A DNA stretch of 64,000 nt, taken from the NCBI GenBank assembly GCA_023078555.1, contig JALAAN010000010.1, forward strand, positions 558,001 to 622,000, given 5' to 3'. Positions 21,963-34,396 of this stretch are shown one piece after another. The first letter of the stretch is position 1. The number at the start of each line of letters is the position of its first letter. Below the pieces are notes generated by a model. That model had not been told where the DNA came from and made no database searches. It saw only the letters and a program-made list of their open reading frames with translations. The DNA is from Ulva prolifera (Eukaryota > Chlorophyta > Ulvophyceae > Ulvales > Ulvaceae). The position numbers and the translations under genes were made by a program.

Positions 21963-23594
21963 ATGTTGAAATGGCAGCGTGCTCCCATGCCACTCATGCA
22001 GAAATCTCGCACCTCACAAAAACAGGTTCCCAACCTCACCTTAGGGGCTGAATCTTTGCACATGATGCTCTCTATGTCAAAGGAATGTGGTGTAGAAGTT
22101 TGGAGGCAATCAAGTGATAAGTCAGGGCTAGGGCTGCTATCAATGTTGAAATGGCAGCGCGCTCTCCCGCCACTCATGCAGAAATCCCGCGCCTCACAAA
22201 AACAGGTTCCCAACCTCACGTTAGGGGCTGAATCTTTGCACATGATGCTCTCTTTGTCAAAGGAATGTGGTCTAGAAGTTTGGAGGCAATCAAGTGATAA
22301 GTCAGGGCTAGGGCTGCTATCAATGTTGAAATGGCAGCGCGCTCTCCCGCCACTCATGCAGAAATCCCGCGCCTCACAAAAACATGTTCCCAACCTCACG
22401 TTAGGGGCTGAATCTTTGCACATGATGCTCTCTATGTCAAAGGAATGTGGTGTAGAAGTTTGGAGGCAATCAAGTGATAAGTCAGGGCTAGGGCTGCTAT
22501 CAATGTTGAAATGGCAGCGTGCTCCCATGCCACTCATGCAGAAATCCCGCGCCTCACAAAAACAGGTTCCCAACCTCACGTTAGGGGCTGAATCTTTGCA
22601 CATGATGCTCTCTATGTCAAAGGAATGTGGTCTAGAAGTTTGGAGGCAATCAAGTGATAATGTCAGGGCTAGGGCTGCTATCAATGTTGAAATGGCAGCG
22701 TGCTCCCATGCCACTCATGCAGAAATCTCGCCCTCACAAAAACAGGTTCCCAACCTCACGTTAGGGGCTGAATCTTTGCACATGATGCTCTCTATGTCAA
22801 AGGAATGTGGTGTAGAAGTTTGGAGGCAATCAAGTGATAAGTCAGGGCTAGGGCTGCTATCAATGTTGAAATGGCAGCGCGCTCTCCCGCCACTCATGCA
22901 GAAATCCCGCGCCTCACAAAAACAGGTTCCCAACCTCACGTTAGGGGCTGAATCTTTGCACATGATGCTCTCTTTGTCAAAGGAATGTGTTCTAGAAGTT
23001 TGGAGGCAATCAAGTGATAAGTCAGGGCTAAGGGCTGCCTATCAATGTTGAAATGGCAGCGCGCTCTCCCGCCACTCATGCAGAAATCTCGCCCTCACAA
23101 AAACAGGTTCCCAACCTCACGTTAGGGGCTGAATCTTTGCACATGATGCTCTCTATGTCAAAGGATGTGGTGTAGAATGTTTGGAGGCAATCAAGTGATA
23201 AGTCAGGGCTAAGGGCTGCTATTATGTTGAAAATGGCAGCTGCGCTCTCCATGCCACTCATGCAGAAATCTTCGCACCTCCACAAAACAGGTTCCCAACC
23301 ATCACGTTAGGGCTGAATCTTTGCACATGAGCTCTCTATGTCAAAGGAAATGGGTGTAGAAGTTTTGGAGGCATCAAGTGATAAGTCAAGGGCAAGGGTT
23401 GCTATCAATGGTTGAAAAGGCAAGCGCGCTCTCGCCGCCCCTCATGCAGAAATCCCATCCCGCGACATTCACAAAAACAGTTGTTCCCAACCTCACGTTT
23501 GGGGCTGAATCTTTGCACATGCACTCTCTATGTCAAGGAATGTCATGGAGAAGTTTGGAGGCATCAGTGATAAGTACAGGGGCTAGGCGCTATC
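21963..23594 (+). repeat. Terminal block of left contig, about nine monomers, decaying toward the gap
   Basis: Opens with A, C and mixed monomers of normal quality to about 22650; indels then appear (GATAATGTCAGG near 22660, GGGCTAAGGGC near 23030) and become dense after 23160. The last monomer is D-like and carries GTCATGGAG, related to the GTCATGTAG state seen just before B monomers in the right contig. Confidence 0.75.
23160..23594 (+). other. Low-quality contig end, left of gap
   Basis: Indels occur every 10-30 bases: CTATTATGTTGAAAATGG, CAGCTGCGCTC, CTTCGCACCTCCAC, GAAATGGGTG, GTCAAGGGCAAGGG, AATCCCATCCCGCGAC. Every one is a small gain or loss against an otherwise invariant monomer, which fits thin read support. 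Confidence 0.8.
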
Positions 23595-24094
23595 NNNNNN
23601 NNNNNNNNNNNNNNNNNNNNNNNNNNNNNNNNNNNNNNNNNNNNNNNNNNNNNNNNNNNNNNNNNNNNNNNNNNNNNNNNNNNNNNNNNNNNNNNNNNNN
23701 NNNNNNNNNNNNNNNNNNNNNNNNNNNNNNNNNNNNNNNNNNNNNNNNNNNNNNNNNNNNNNNNNNNNNNNNNNNNNNNNNNNNNNNNNNNNNNNNNNNN
23801 NNNNNNNNNNNNNNNNNNNNNNNNNNNNNNNNNNNNNNNNNNNNNNNNNNNNNNNNNNNNNNNNNNNNNNNNNNNNNNNNNNNNNNNNNNNNNNNNNNNN
23901 NNNNNNNNNNNNNNNNNNNNNNNNNNNNNNNNNNNNNNNNNNNNNNNNNNNNNNNNNNNNNNNNNNNNNNNNNNNNNNNNNNNNNNNNNNNNNNNNNNNN
24001 NNNNNNNNNNNNNNNNNNNNNNNNNNNNNNNNNNNNNNNNNNNNNNNNNNNNNNNNNNNNNNNNNNNNNNNNNNNNNNNNNNNNNNNNNNNNNN
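23595..24094. other. Assembly gap, exactly 500 N
   Basis: 500 consecutive N. The round number marks a placeholder, not a measured length. Both sides are the same satellite in the same orientation: the left side stops near monomer position 178 and the right side resumes near position 107 of a B monomer. If the array is continuous, the missing length is about 108 bp plus any whole number of monomers. Confidence 0.99.
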
Positions 24095-24600
24095 TCATCT
24101 AGTCAAATTAATGTGATTGTGAGGGTTTGGAGGCATCAAGTGATAATCAGGGCTAGGGGCTGCTTTAAATGTTGAAATGGCAGCGTGCTCCCATGCCACT
24201 CATGCAGAAATCTCGCACCTCACAAAAACAGGTTCCCAACCTCACCTTAGGGGCTGAATCTTTGCACATGATGCTCTCTATGTCAAAGGAATGTGGTTAA
24301 GAAGTTTGGAGCAATCAAGTGATAAGTCAGGGCTAGGGCTGCATCAATGTTGAATGGCAGCGTGCTCCCATGCCACTCATGCAGAAATCCCGCGCCTCAC
24401 AAAAACATGTTCCCACATCACGTTTAGGCTGAATCTTTGCACATGATGCTCTCTATGTCACAGGAATGTGGTCTAGAAGTTTGGAGGCAATCAAGTGACA
24501 AGTCAGGGCAAGGGCTGCTATCAATGTTGAAATGGCAGCGCGCTCTCCCGCCACACCATGCAGAAATCCCGCGCCTCACAAAAACATGTCCCAACCTCAC
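24095..24600 (+). other. Low-quality contig start, right of gap
   Basis: Mirror of the other side: GTGATTGTGAGGG, GGAGGCATCAAG, CTAGGGGCTGC, GTGGTTAAG, GGAGCAATC, GCATCAATGTTGAATGG, TTCCCACATC, CCACACCATGC, ACATGTCCC. Quality becomes normal beyond about 24600, with one more two-base loss at CACGTTGGGG (25138). Confidence 0.8.
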
Positions 24601-25240
24601 GTTAGGGGCTGAATCTTTGCACATGATGCTCTCTATGTCAAAGGAATGTGGTGTAGAAGTTTGGAGGCAATCAAGTGATAAGTCAGGGCAAGGGCTCCTA
24701 TCAATGTTGAAATGGCAGCGCACTCTCCCGCCACTCATGCAGAAATCTCGCCCTCACAAAAACAGGTTCCCAACCTCACGTTAGGGGCTGAATCTTTGCA
24801 CATGATGCTCTCTATGTCAACGGAATGTGGTCTAGAAGTTTGGAGGCAATCAAGTGACAAGTCAGGGCAAGGGTTGCTATCAATGTTGAAATGGCAGCGC
24901 GCTCTCCCGCCCCTCATGCAGAAATCTCGCCCTCACAAAAACAGGTTCCCAACCTCACGTTCGGGGCTGAATCTTTGCACATGATGCTCTCTATGTCAAA
25001 GGAATGTGGTGTAGAAGTTTGGAGGCAATCAAGTGATAAGTCAGGGCAAGGGTTGCTATCAATGTTGAAAAGGCAGCGCGCTCTCCCGCCCCTCATGCAG
25101 AAATCCCGCGCCTCACAAAAACAGGTTCCCAACCTCACGTTGGGGCTGAATCTTTGCACATGATACTCTCTATGTCAAAGGAATGTCATGTAGAAGTTTG
25201 GAGGCAATCAAGTGATAAGTCAGGGCTAGGGCTGCTATCA
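24095..25240 (+). repeat. Opening block of right contig, partial B then six monomers
   Basis: Begins inside a B monomer, then an A (24169), a G-like, E-like and F monomer, two 179-bp monomers including the private CAGCGCACTC, and a D with GTCATGTAG. From about 24446 it follows the order of 30370-31165 at a shift of 5924, with the F monomer interrupted by an extra C. Confidence 0.8.
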
Positions 25241-26137
25241 ATGTTGAAATGGCAGCACGCTCTCCCGCCACTCATGCAGAAATCTCGCCCTCGCAAAAAC
25301 AGGTTCCCAACCTCACGTTAGGGGCTGAATCTTTGCACATGATGCTATCTATGTCAAATTAATGTGATGTGAGGGTTTGGAGGCAATCAAGTGATAACTC
25401 AGGGCTAGGGCTGCTTTAAATGTTGAAATGGCAGCGTGCTCCCAAGCCACTCATGCAGAAATCTCGCACCTCACAAAAACAGGTTCCCATCCTCACCTTA
25501 GGGGCTGAATCTTTGCACATGATGCTCTCTATGTCAAAGGAATGTGGTGTAGAAGTTTGGAGGCAATCAAGTGATAAGTCAGGGCTAGGGCTGCTATCAA
25601 TGTTGAAATGGCAGCACGCTCTCCCGCCACTCATGCAGAAATCTCGCCCTCGCAAAAACAGGTTCCCAACCTCACGTTAGGGGCTGAATCTTTGCACATG
25701 ATGCTATCTATGTCAAATTAATGTGATGTGAGGGTTTGGAGGCAATCAAGTGATAACTCAGGGCTAGGGCTGCTTTAAATGTTGGAATGGCAGCGTGCTC
25801 CCAAGCCACTCATGCAGAAATCTCGCACCTCACAAAAACAGGTTCCCATCCTCACCTTAGGGGCTGAATCTTTGCACATGATGCTCTCTATGTCAAAGGA
25901 ACGTGGTGTAGAAGTTTGGAGGCAATCAAGTGATAAGTCAGGGCTAGGGCTGCTATCAATGTTGAAATGGCAGCACGCTCTCCCGCCACTCATGCAGAAA
26001 TCTCGCCCTCGCAAAAACAGGTTCCCAACCTCACGTTAGGGGCTGAATCTTTGCACATGATGCTATCTATGTCAAATTAATGTGATGTGAGGGTTTGGAG
26101 GCAATCAAGTGATAACTCAGGGCTAGGGCTGCTTTAA
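25241..26137 (+). repeat. Block B, Ak-B, Ak-B
   Basis: The second Ak (25779) starts ATGTTGGAATGG and has GGAACGTGG. The pair (plain Ak, then G-variant Ak) recurs at 31345 and 37990 with GGAACGTGG, and at 27574, 33679 and 40324 without it, giving two dimer pairs per long unit. Confidence 0.87.
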
Positions 26138-27573
26138 ATGTTGAAATGGCAGCGTGCTCCCATGCCACTCATGCAGAAATCTCGCACCTCACAAAAACAG
26201 GTTCCCAACCTCACCTTAGGGGCTGAATCTTTGCACATGATGCTCTCTATGTCAAAGGAATGTGGTGTAGAAGTTTGGAGGCAATCAAGTGATAAGTCAG
26301 GGCTAGGGCTGCTATCAATGTTGAAAAGGCAGCGCGCTCTCCCGCCCCTCATGCAGAAATCCCGCGACTCACAAAAACAGGTTCCCAACCTCACGTTAGG
26401 GGCTGAATCTTTGCACATGATACTCTCTATGTCAAAGGAATGTGGTGTAGAAGTTTGGAGGCAATCAAGTGATAAGTCAGGGCAAGGGCTGCTATCAATG
26501 TTGAAAAGGCAGCGCGCTCTCCCGCCCCTCATGCAGAAATCTCGCCCTCACAAAAACAGGTTCCCAACCTCACGTTAGGGGCTGAATCTTTGCACATGAT
26601 GCTCTCTATGTCAAAGGAATGTGGTGTAGAAGTTTGGAGGCAATCAAGTGATAAGTCAGGGCTAGGGCTGCTATCAATGTTGAAAAGGCAGCGCGCTCTC
26701 CCGCCCCTCATGCAGAAATCTCGCCCTCACAAAAACAGGTTCCCAACCTCACGTTAGGGGCTGAATCTTTGCACATGATGCTCTCTATGTCAAAGGAATG
26801 TGGTGTAGAAGTTTGGAGGCAATCAAGTGATAAGTCAGGGCTAGGGCTGCCATCAATGTTGAAATGGCAGCGTGCTCCCATGCCACTCATGCAGAAATCC
26901 CGCGCCTCACAAAAACATGTTCCCAACATCACGTTAGGGGCTGAATCTTTGCACATGATGCTCTCTATGTCAAAGGAATGTGCTCTAGAAGTTTGGAGGC
27001 AATCAAGTGATAAGTCAGGGCTAGGGCTGCTATCAATGTTGAAATGGCAGCGTGCTCCCATGCCCCTCATGCAGAAATCTCGCCCTCACAAAAACAGGTT
27101 CCCAACCTCACGTTCGGGGCTGAATCTTTGCACATGATGCTCTCTATGTCAAAGGAATGTGGTGTAGAAGTTTGGAGGCAATCAAGTGATAAGTCAGGGC
27201 TAGGGCTGCTATCAATGTTGAAATGGCAGCGCGCTCTCCCGCCACTCATGCAGAAATCCCGCGCCTCACAAAAACAGGTTCCCAACCTCACGTTAGGGGC
27301 TGAATCTTTGCACATGATGCTCTCTTTGTCAAAGGAATGTCATGTAGAAGTTTGGAGGCAATCAAGTGATAAGTCAGGGCAAGGGTTGCTATCAATGTTG
27401 AAAAGGCAGCGCGCTCTCCCGCCCCTCATGCAGAAATCTCGCCCTCGCAAAAACAGGTTCCCAACCTCACGTTAGGGGCTGAATCTTTGCACATGATGCT
27501 ATCTATGTCAAATTAATGTGATGTGAGGGTTTGGAGGCAATCAAGTGATAACTCAGGGCTAGGGCTGCTTTAA
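26138..27573 (+). repeat. Eight-monomer block (1436 bp)
   Basis: A, D with CCCGCGACTC, two 179-bp D-like monomers, G, H, a C with GTCATGTAG, and a D-fronted B. Same as 32063-33678 minus the C monomer that follows A there. Four of eight monomers are 179 bp. Confidence 0.85.
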
Positions 27574-28290
27574 ATGTTGAAATGGCAGCGTGCTCCCAAG
27601 CCACTCATGCAGAAATCTCGCACCTCACAAAAACAGGTTCCCATCCTCACCTTAGGGGCTGAATCTTTGCACATGATGCTCTCTATGTCAAAGGAATGTG
27701 GTGTAGAAGTTTGGAGGCAATCAAGTGATAAGTCAGGGCTAGGGCTGCTATCAATGTTGAAATGGCAGCACGCTCTCCCGCCACTCATGCAGAAATCTCG
27801 CCCTCGCAAAAACAGGTTCCCAACCTCACGTTAGGGGCTGAATCTTTGCACATGATGCTATCTATGTCAAATTAATGTGATGTGAGGGTTTGGAGGCAAT
27901 CAAGTGATAACTCAGGGCTAGGGCTGCTTTAAATGTTGGAATGGCAGCGTGCTCCCAAGCCACTCATGCAGAAATCTCGCACCTCACAAAAACAGGTTCC
28001 CATCCTCACCTTAGGGGCTGAATCTTTGCACATGATGCTCTCTATGTCAAAGGAATGTGGTGTAGAAGTTTGGAGGCAATCAAGTGATAAGTCAGGGCTA
28101 GGGCTGCTATCAATGTTGAAATGGCAGCACGCTCTCCCGCCACTCATGCAGAAATCTCGCCCTCGCAAAAACAGGTTCCCAACCTCACGTTAGGGGCTGA
28201 ATCTTTGCACATGATGCTATCTATGTCAAATTAATGTGATGTGAGGGTTTGGAGGCAATCAAGTGATAACTCAGGGCTAGGGCTGCTTAA
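27574..28290 (+). repeat. Two Ak-B dimers (717 bp)
   Basis: As at 33679-34396, but the closing junction reads GCTTAAATG, one T shorter than usual, so the TTTAAA site is lost before the hybrid monomer at 28291. Confidence 0.86.
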
Positions 28291-28470
28291 ATGTTGAAAT
28301 GGCAGCGTGCTCCCATGCCACTCATGCAGAAATCTCGCACCTCACAAAAACAGGTTCCCAACCTCACCTTCGGGGCTGAATCTTTGCACATGATGCTATC
28401 TATGTCAAATTAATGTGATGTGAGGGTTTGGAGGCAATCAAGTGATAACTCAGGGCTAGGGCTGCTTTAA
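28291..28470 (+). repeat. Hybrid monomer A/B (180 bp)
   Basis: Class A through CTCGCACCTCAC and CACCTTCGGGG, then the GCTATC, AATTAATGTG and CTTTAA of class B. It is the extra monomer of copy 0 relative to copy 1. The switch falls in the conserved core around 28375-28395. Confidence 0.85.
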
Positions 28471-30087
28471 ATGTTGAAATGGCAGCGTGCTCCCATGCCA
28501 CTCATGCAGAAATCTCGCACCTCACAAAAACAGGTTCCCAACCTCACCTTAGGGGCTGAATCTTTGCACATGATGCTCTCTATGTCAAAGGAATGTGGTG
28601 TAGAAGTTTGGAGGCAATCAAGTGATAAGTCAGGGCTAGGGCTGCTATCAATGTTGAAATGGCAGCGCGCTCTCCCGCCACTCATGCAGAAATCCCGCGC
28701 CTCACAAAAACAGGTTCCCAACCTCACGTTAGGGGCTGAATCTTTGCACATGATGCTCTCTTTGTCAAAGGAATGTGGTCTAGAAGTTTGGAGGCAATCA
28801 AGTGATAAGTCAGGGCAAGGGTTGCTATCAATGTTGAAAAGGCAGCGCGCTCTCCCGCCCCTCATGCAGAAATCCCGCGCCTCACAAAAACAGGTTCCCA
28901 ACCTCACGTTAGGGGCTGAATCTTTGCACATGATACTCTCTATGTCAAAGGAATGTGGTGTAGAAGTTTGGAGGCAATCAAGTGATAAGTCAGGGCAAGG
29001 GCTGCTATCAATGTTGAAAAGGCAGCGCGCTCTCCCGCCCCTCATGCAGAAATCTCGCCCTCACAAAAACAGGTTCCCAACCTCACGTTAGGGGCTGAAT
29101 CTTTGCACATGATGCTCTCTATGTCAAAGGAATGTGGTGTAGAAGTTTGGAGGCAATCAAGTGATAAGTCAGGGCTAGGGCTGCCATCAATGTTGAAATG
29201 GCAGCGTGCTCCCATGCCACTCATGCAGAAATCCCGCGCCTCACAAAAACATGTTCCCAACATCACGTTAGGGGCTGAATCTTTGCACATGATGCTCTCT
29301 ATGTCAAAGGAATGTGCTCTAGAAGTTTGGAGGCAATCAAGTGATAAGTCAGGGCTAGGGATGCTATCAATGTTGAAATGGCAGCGTGCTCCCATGCCCC
29401 TCATGCAGAAATCTCGCCCTCACAAAAACAGGTTCCAAACCTCACGTTCGGGGCTGAATTTTTGCACATGATGCTCTCTATGTCAAAGGAATGTGGTGTA
29501 GAAGTTTGGAGGCAATCAAGTGATAAGTCAGGGCTAGGGCTGCCATCAATGTTGAAATGGCAGCGTGCTCCCATGCCACTCATGCAGAAATCCCGCGCCT
29601 CACAAAAACAGGTTCCCAACCTCACGTTAGGGGCTGAATCTTTGCACATGATGCTCTCTATGTCAAAGGAATGTGGTCTAGAAGTTTGGAGGCAATCAAG
29701 TGACAAGTCAGGGCAAGGGCTGCTATCAATGTTGAAATGGCAGCGCGCTCTCCCGCCACTCATGCAGAAATCCCGCGCTTCACAAAAACAGGTTCCCAAC
29801 CTCACGTTAGGGGCTGAATCTTTGCACATGATACTCTCTATGTCACAGGAATGTGGTCTAGAAGTTTGGAGGCAATCAAGTGATAAGTCAGGGCAAGGGC
29901 TCCTATCAATGTTGAAATGGCAGCGCGCTCTCCCGCCACTCATGCAGAAATCTCGCCCTCACAAAAACAGGTTCCCAACCTCACGTTAAGGGCTGAATCT
30001 TTGCACATGATGCTATCTATGTCAAATTAATGTGATGTGAGGGTTTGGAGGCAATCAAGTGATAACTCAGGGCTAGGGCTGCTTTAA
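28471..30087 (+). repeat. Nine-monomer block spanning the copy 0/copy 1 boundary
   Basis: A, C, D, a 179-bp D-like, G with GCTCTAG, H with the private GGGATGC and GAATTTTTGC, a G/C intermediate, a CGCTTCAC monomer, B-like. From 28842 it matches 35487 onward. Confidence 0.85.
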
Positions 30088-31344
30088 ATGTTGAAATGGC
30101 AGCGTGCTCCCATGCCACTCATGCAGAAATCTCGCACCTCACAAAAACAGGTTCCCAACCTCACCTTAGGGGCTGAATCTTTGCACATGATGCTCTCTAT
30201 GTCAAAGGAATGTGGTGTAGAAGTTTGGAGGCAATCAAGTGATAAGTCAGGGCTAGGGCTGCTATCAATGTTGAAATGGCAGCTGGCTCCCATGCCACTC
30301 ATGCAAAAATCTCGCGCCTCACAAAAACATGTTCCCAACCTCATTTTTGAGGCTGAATCTTTGCACATGATGCTCTCTATGTCACAGGAATGTGGTCTAG
30401 AAGTTTGGAGGCAATCAAGTGACAAGTCAGGGCAAGGGCTGCTATCAATGTTGAAATGGCAGCGCGCTCTCCCGCCACACATGCAGAAATCCCGCGCCTC
30501 ACAAAAACATGTTCCCAACCTCACGTTAGGGGCTGAATCTTTGCACATGATGCTCTCTATGTCAAAGGAATGTGGTGTAGAAGTTTGGAGGCAATCAAGT
30601 GATAAGTCAGGGCAAGGGCTCCTATCAATGTTGAAATGGCAGCGCACTCTCCCGCCACTCATGCAGAAATCTCGCCCTCACAAAAACAGGTTCCCAACCT
30701 CACGTTAGGGGCTGAATCTTTGCACATGATGCTCTCTATGTCAACGGAATGTGGTCTAGAAGTTTGGAGGCAATCAAGTGACAAGTCAGGGCAAGGGTTG
30801 CTATCAATGTTGAAATGGCAGCGCGCTCTCCCGCCCCTCATGCAGAAATCTCGCCCTCACAAAAACAGGTTCCCAACCTCACGTTCGGGGCTGAATCTTT
30901 GCACATGATGCTCTCTATGTCAAAGGAATGTGGTGTAGAAGTTTGGAGGCAATCAAGTGATAAGTCAGGGCAAGGGTTGCTATCAATGTTGAAAAGGCAG
31001 CGCGCTCTCCCGCCCCTCATGCAGAAATCCCGCGCCTCACAAAAACAGGTTCCCAACCTCACGTTTGGGGCTGAATCTTTGCACATGACACTCTCTATGT
31101 CAAAGGAATGTCATGTAGAAGTTTGGAGGCAATCAAGTGATAAGTCAGGGCTAGGGCTGCTATCAATGTTGAAATGGCAGCACGCTCTCCCGCCACTCAT
31201 GCAGAAATCTCGCCCTCGCAAAAACAGGTTCCCAACCTCACGTTAGGGGCTGAATCTTTGCACATGATGCTATCTATGTCAAATTAATGTGATGTGAGGG
31301 TTTGGAGGCAATCAAGTGATAACTCAGGGCTAGGGCTGCTTTAA
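30088..31344 (+). repeat. Seven-monomer block A, E, F, two 179-bp, D, B (1257 bp)
   Basis: The E carries CAGCTGGCTCC. The two 179-bp monomers contain the private CAGCGCACTC and TCAACGG. The D reads GACACTCTC with GTCATGTAG. Copied at 36733-37989. Confidence 0.87.
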
Positions 31345-32062
31345 ATGTTGAAATGGCAGCGTGCTCCCAAGCCACTCATGCAGAAATCTCGCACCTCACA
31401 AAAACAGGTTCCCATCCTCACCTTAGGGGCTGAATCTTTGCACATGATGCTCTCTATGTCAAAGGAATGTGGTGTAGAAGTTTGGAGGCAATCAAGTGAT
31501 AAGTCAGGGCTAGGGCTGCTATCAATGTTGAAATGGCAGCACGCTCTCCCGCCACTCATGCAGAAATCTCGCCCTCGCAAAAACAGGTTCCCAACCTCAC
31601 GTTAGGGGCTGAATCTTTGCACATGATGCTATCTATGTCAAATTAATGTGATGTGAGGGTTTGGAGGCAATCAAGTGATAACTCAGGGCTAGGGCTGCTT
31701 TAAATGTTGGAATGGCAGCGTGCTCCCAAGCCACTCATGCAGAAATCTCGCACCTCACAAAAACAGGTTCCCATCCTCACCTTAGGGGCTGAATCTTTGC
31801 ACATGATGCTCTCTATGTCAAAGGAACGTGGTGTAGAAGTTTGGAGGCAATCAAGTGATAAGTCAGGGCTAGGGCTGCTATCAATGTTGAAATGGCAGCA
31901 CGCTCTCCCGCCACTCATGCAGAAATCTCGCCCTCGCAAAAACAGGTTCCCAACCTCACGTTAGGGGCTGAATCTTTGCACATGATGCTATCTATGTCAA
32001 ATTAATGTGATGTGAGGGTTTGGAGGCAATCAAGTGATAACTCAGGGCTAGGGCTGCTTTAA
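31345..32062 (+). repeat. Two Ak-B dimers, first pair of copy 1 (718 bp)
   Basis: The second Ak has the ATGTTGGAATGG start and GGAACGTGG. Equivalent pairs lie at 25420 and 37990. Confidence 0.88.
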
Positions 32063-33678
32063 ATGTTGAAATGGCAGCGTGCTCCCATGCCACTCATGCA
32101 GAAATCTCGCACCTCACAAAAACAGGTTCCCAACCTCACCTTAGGGGCTGAATCTTTGCACATGATGCTCTCTATGTCAAAGGAATGTGGTGTAGAAGTT
32201 TGGAGGCAATCAAGTGATAAGTCAGGGCTAGGGCTGCTATCAATGTTGAAATGGCAGCGCGCTCTCCCGCCACTCATGCAGAAATCCCGCGCCTCACAAA
32301 AACAGGTTCCCAACCTCACGTTAGGGGCTGAATCTTTGCACATGATGCTCTCTTTGTCAAAGGAATGTGGTCTAGAAGTTTGGAGGCAATCAAGTGATAA
32401 GTCAGGGCAAGGGTTGCTATCAATGTTGAAAAGGCAGCGCGCTCTCCCGCCCCTCATGCAGAAATCCCGCGACTCACAAAAACAGGTTCCCAACCTCACG
32501 TTTGGGGCTGAATCTTTGCACATGATACTCTCTATGTCAAAGGAATGTGGTGTAGAAGTTTGGAGGCAATCAAGTGATAAGTCAGGGCAAGGGCTGCTAT
32601 CAATGTTGAAAAGGCAGCGCGCTCTCCCGCCCCTCATGCAGAAATCTCGCCCTCACAAAAACAGGTTCCCAACCTCACGTTAGGGGCTGAATCTTTGCAC
32701 ATGATGCTCTCTATGTCAAAGGAATGTGGTGTAGAAGTTTGGAGGCAATCAAGTGATAAGTCAGGGCTAGGGCTGCTATCAATGTTGAAAAGGCAGCGCG
32801 CTCTCCCGCCCCTCATGCAGAAATCTCGCCCTCACAAAAACAGGTTCCCAACCTCACGTTAGGGGCTGAATCTTTGCACATGATGCTCTCTATGTCAAAG
32901 GAATGTGGTGTAGAAGTTTGGAGGCAATCAAGTGATAAGTCAGGGCTAGGGCTGCCATCAATGTTGAAATGGCAGCGTGCTCCCATGCCACTCATGCAGA
33001 AATCCCGCGCCTCACAAAAACATGTTCCCAACATCACGTTAGGGGCTGAATCTTTGCACATGATGCTCTCTATGTCAAAGGAATGTGCTCTAGAAGTTTG
33101 GAGGCAATCAAGTGATAAGTCAGGGCTAGGGCTGCTATCAATGTTGAAATGGCAGCGTGCTCCCATGCCCCTCATGCAGAAATCTCGCCCTCACAAAAAC
33201 AGGTTCCCAACCTCACGTTCGGGGCTGAATCTTTGCACATGATGCTCTCTATGTCAAAGGAATGTGGTGTAGAAGTTTGGAGGCAATCAAGTGATAAGTC
33301 AGGGCTAGGGCTGCTATCAATGTTGAAATGGCAGCGCGCTCTCCCGCCACTCATGCAGAAATCCCGCGCCTCACAAAAACAGGTTCCCAACCTCACGTTA
33401 GGGGCTGAATCTTTGCACATGATGCTCTCTTTGTCAAAGGAATGTCATGTAGAAGTTTGGAGGCAATCAAGTGATAAGTCAGGGCAAGGGTTGCTATCAA
33501 TGTTGAAAAGGCAGCGCGCTCTCCCGCCCCTCATGCAGAAATCTCGCCCTCGCAAAAACAGGTTCCCAACCTCACGTTAGGGGCTGAATCTTTGCACATG
33601 ATGCTATCTATGTCAAATTAATGTGATGTGAGGGTTTGGAGGCAATCAAGTGATAACTCAGGGCTAGGGCTGCTTTAA
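32063..33678 (+). repeat. Nine-monomer block (1616 bp)
   Basis: A, C, D with CCCGCGACTC, two 179-bp D-like monomers, G with GCTCTAG, H, a C with GTCATGTAG, and a D-fronted B. Copied at 38708-40323 at +6645. Confidence 0.88.
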
Positions 33679-34396
33679 ATGTTGAAATGGCAGCGTGCTC
33701 CCAAGCCACTCATGCAGAAATCTCGCACCTCACAAAAACAGGTTCCCATCCTCACCTTAGGGGCTGAATCTTTGCACATGATGCTCTCTATGTCAAAGGA
33801 ATGTGGTGTAGAAGTTTGGAGGCAATCAAGTGATAAGTCAGGGCTAGGGCTGCTATCAATGTTGAAATGGCAGCACGCTCTCCCGCCACTCATGCAGAAA
33901 TCTCGCCCTCGCAAAAACAGGTTCCCAACCTCACGTTAGGGGCTGAATCTTTGCACATGATGCTATCTATGTCAAATTAATGTGATGTGAGGGTTTGGAG
34001 GCAATCAAGTGATAACTCAGGGCTAGGGCTGCTTTAAATGTTGGAATGGCAGCGTGCTCCCAAGCCACTCATGCAGAAATCTCGCACCTCACAAAAACAG
34101 GTTCCCATCCTCACCTTAGGGGCTGAATCTTTGCACATGATGCTCTCTATGTCAAAGGAATGTGGTGTAGAAGTTTGGAGGCAATCAAGTGATAAGTCAG
34201 GGCTAGGGCTGCTATCAATGTTGAAATGGCAGCACGCTCTCCCGCCACTCATGCAGAAATCTCGCCCTCGCAAAAACAGGTTCCCAACCTCACGTTAGGG
34301 GCTGAATCTTTGCACATGATGCTATCTATGTCAAATTAATGTGATGTGAGGGTTTGGAGGCAATCAAGTGATAACTCAGGGCTAGGGCTGCTTTAA
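33679..34396 (+). repeat. Two Ak-B dimers, second pair of copy 1 (718 bp)
   Basis: The second Ak has ATGTTGGAATGG but the ordinary GGAATGTGG. This separates the second dimer pair of each long unit from the first. Confidence 0.88.

Larger units (their letters stand above)
1..23594 (+). repeat. Satellite array, left contig (about 131 monomers)
   Basis: Uninterrupted head-to-tail copies of one 179/180-bp monomer; the first complete one starts at 30 and bases 1-29 are the tail of a monomer cut by the window edge. All copies lie in the same orientation. Best-conserved stretches are monomer positions 53-76 and 85-103 (core GCTGAATCTTTGCACATGA) and 138-154; variation concentrates at 15-31, 43-52, 77-84, 106-137 and 155-180. 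No unique DNA longer than a base or two is present. Confidence 0.98.
24446..28841 (+). repeat. Long HOR unit, copy 0 (partial)
   Basis: Corresponds to 30370-35486 with whole-monomer differences: shift 5925 up to about 26310, 6105 from about 26320 to 28290 (one C monomer absent here), and 5926 from 28471 to 29091 (one hybrid monomer extra here). Shares the ATGTTGGAATGG Ak variants and the GCTCTAG monomers. Confidence 0.82.

Noticed and set aside
23595-24094. A gene or transposon hidden in the N run
   Set aside because: Nothing can be read there, and both flanks are satellite in compatible phase.
24095-24600. A diverged satellite subfamily beside the gap
   Set aside because: Differences are almost all one-base indels at random places rather than shared substitutions, as expected of poor consensus quality.
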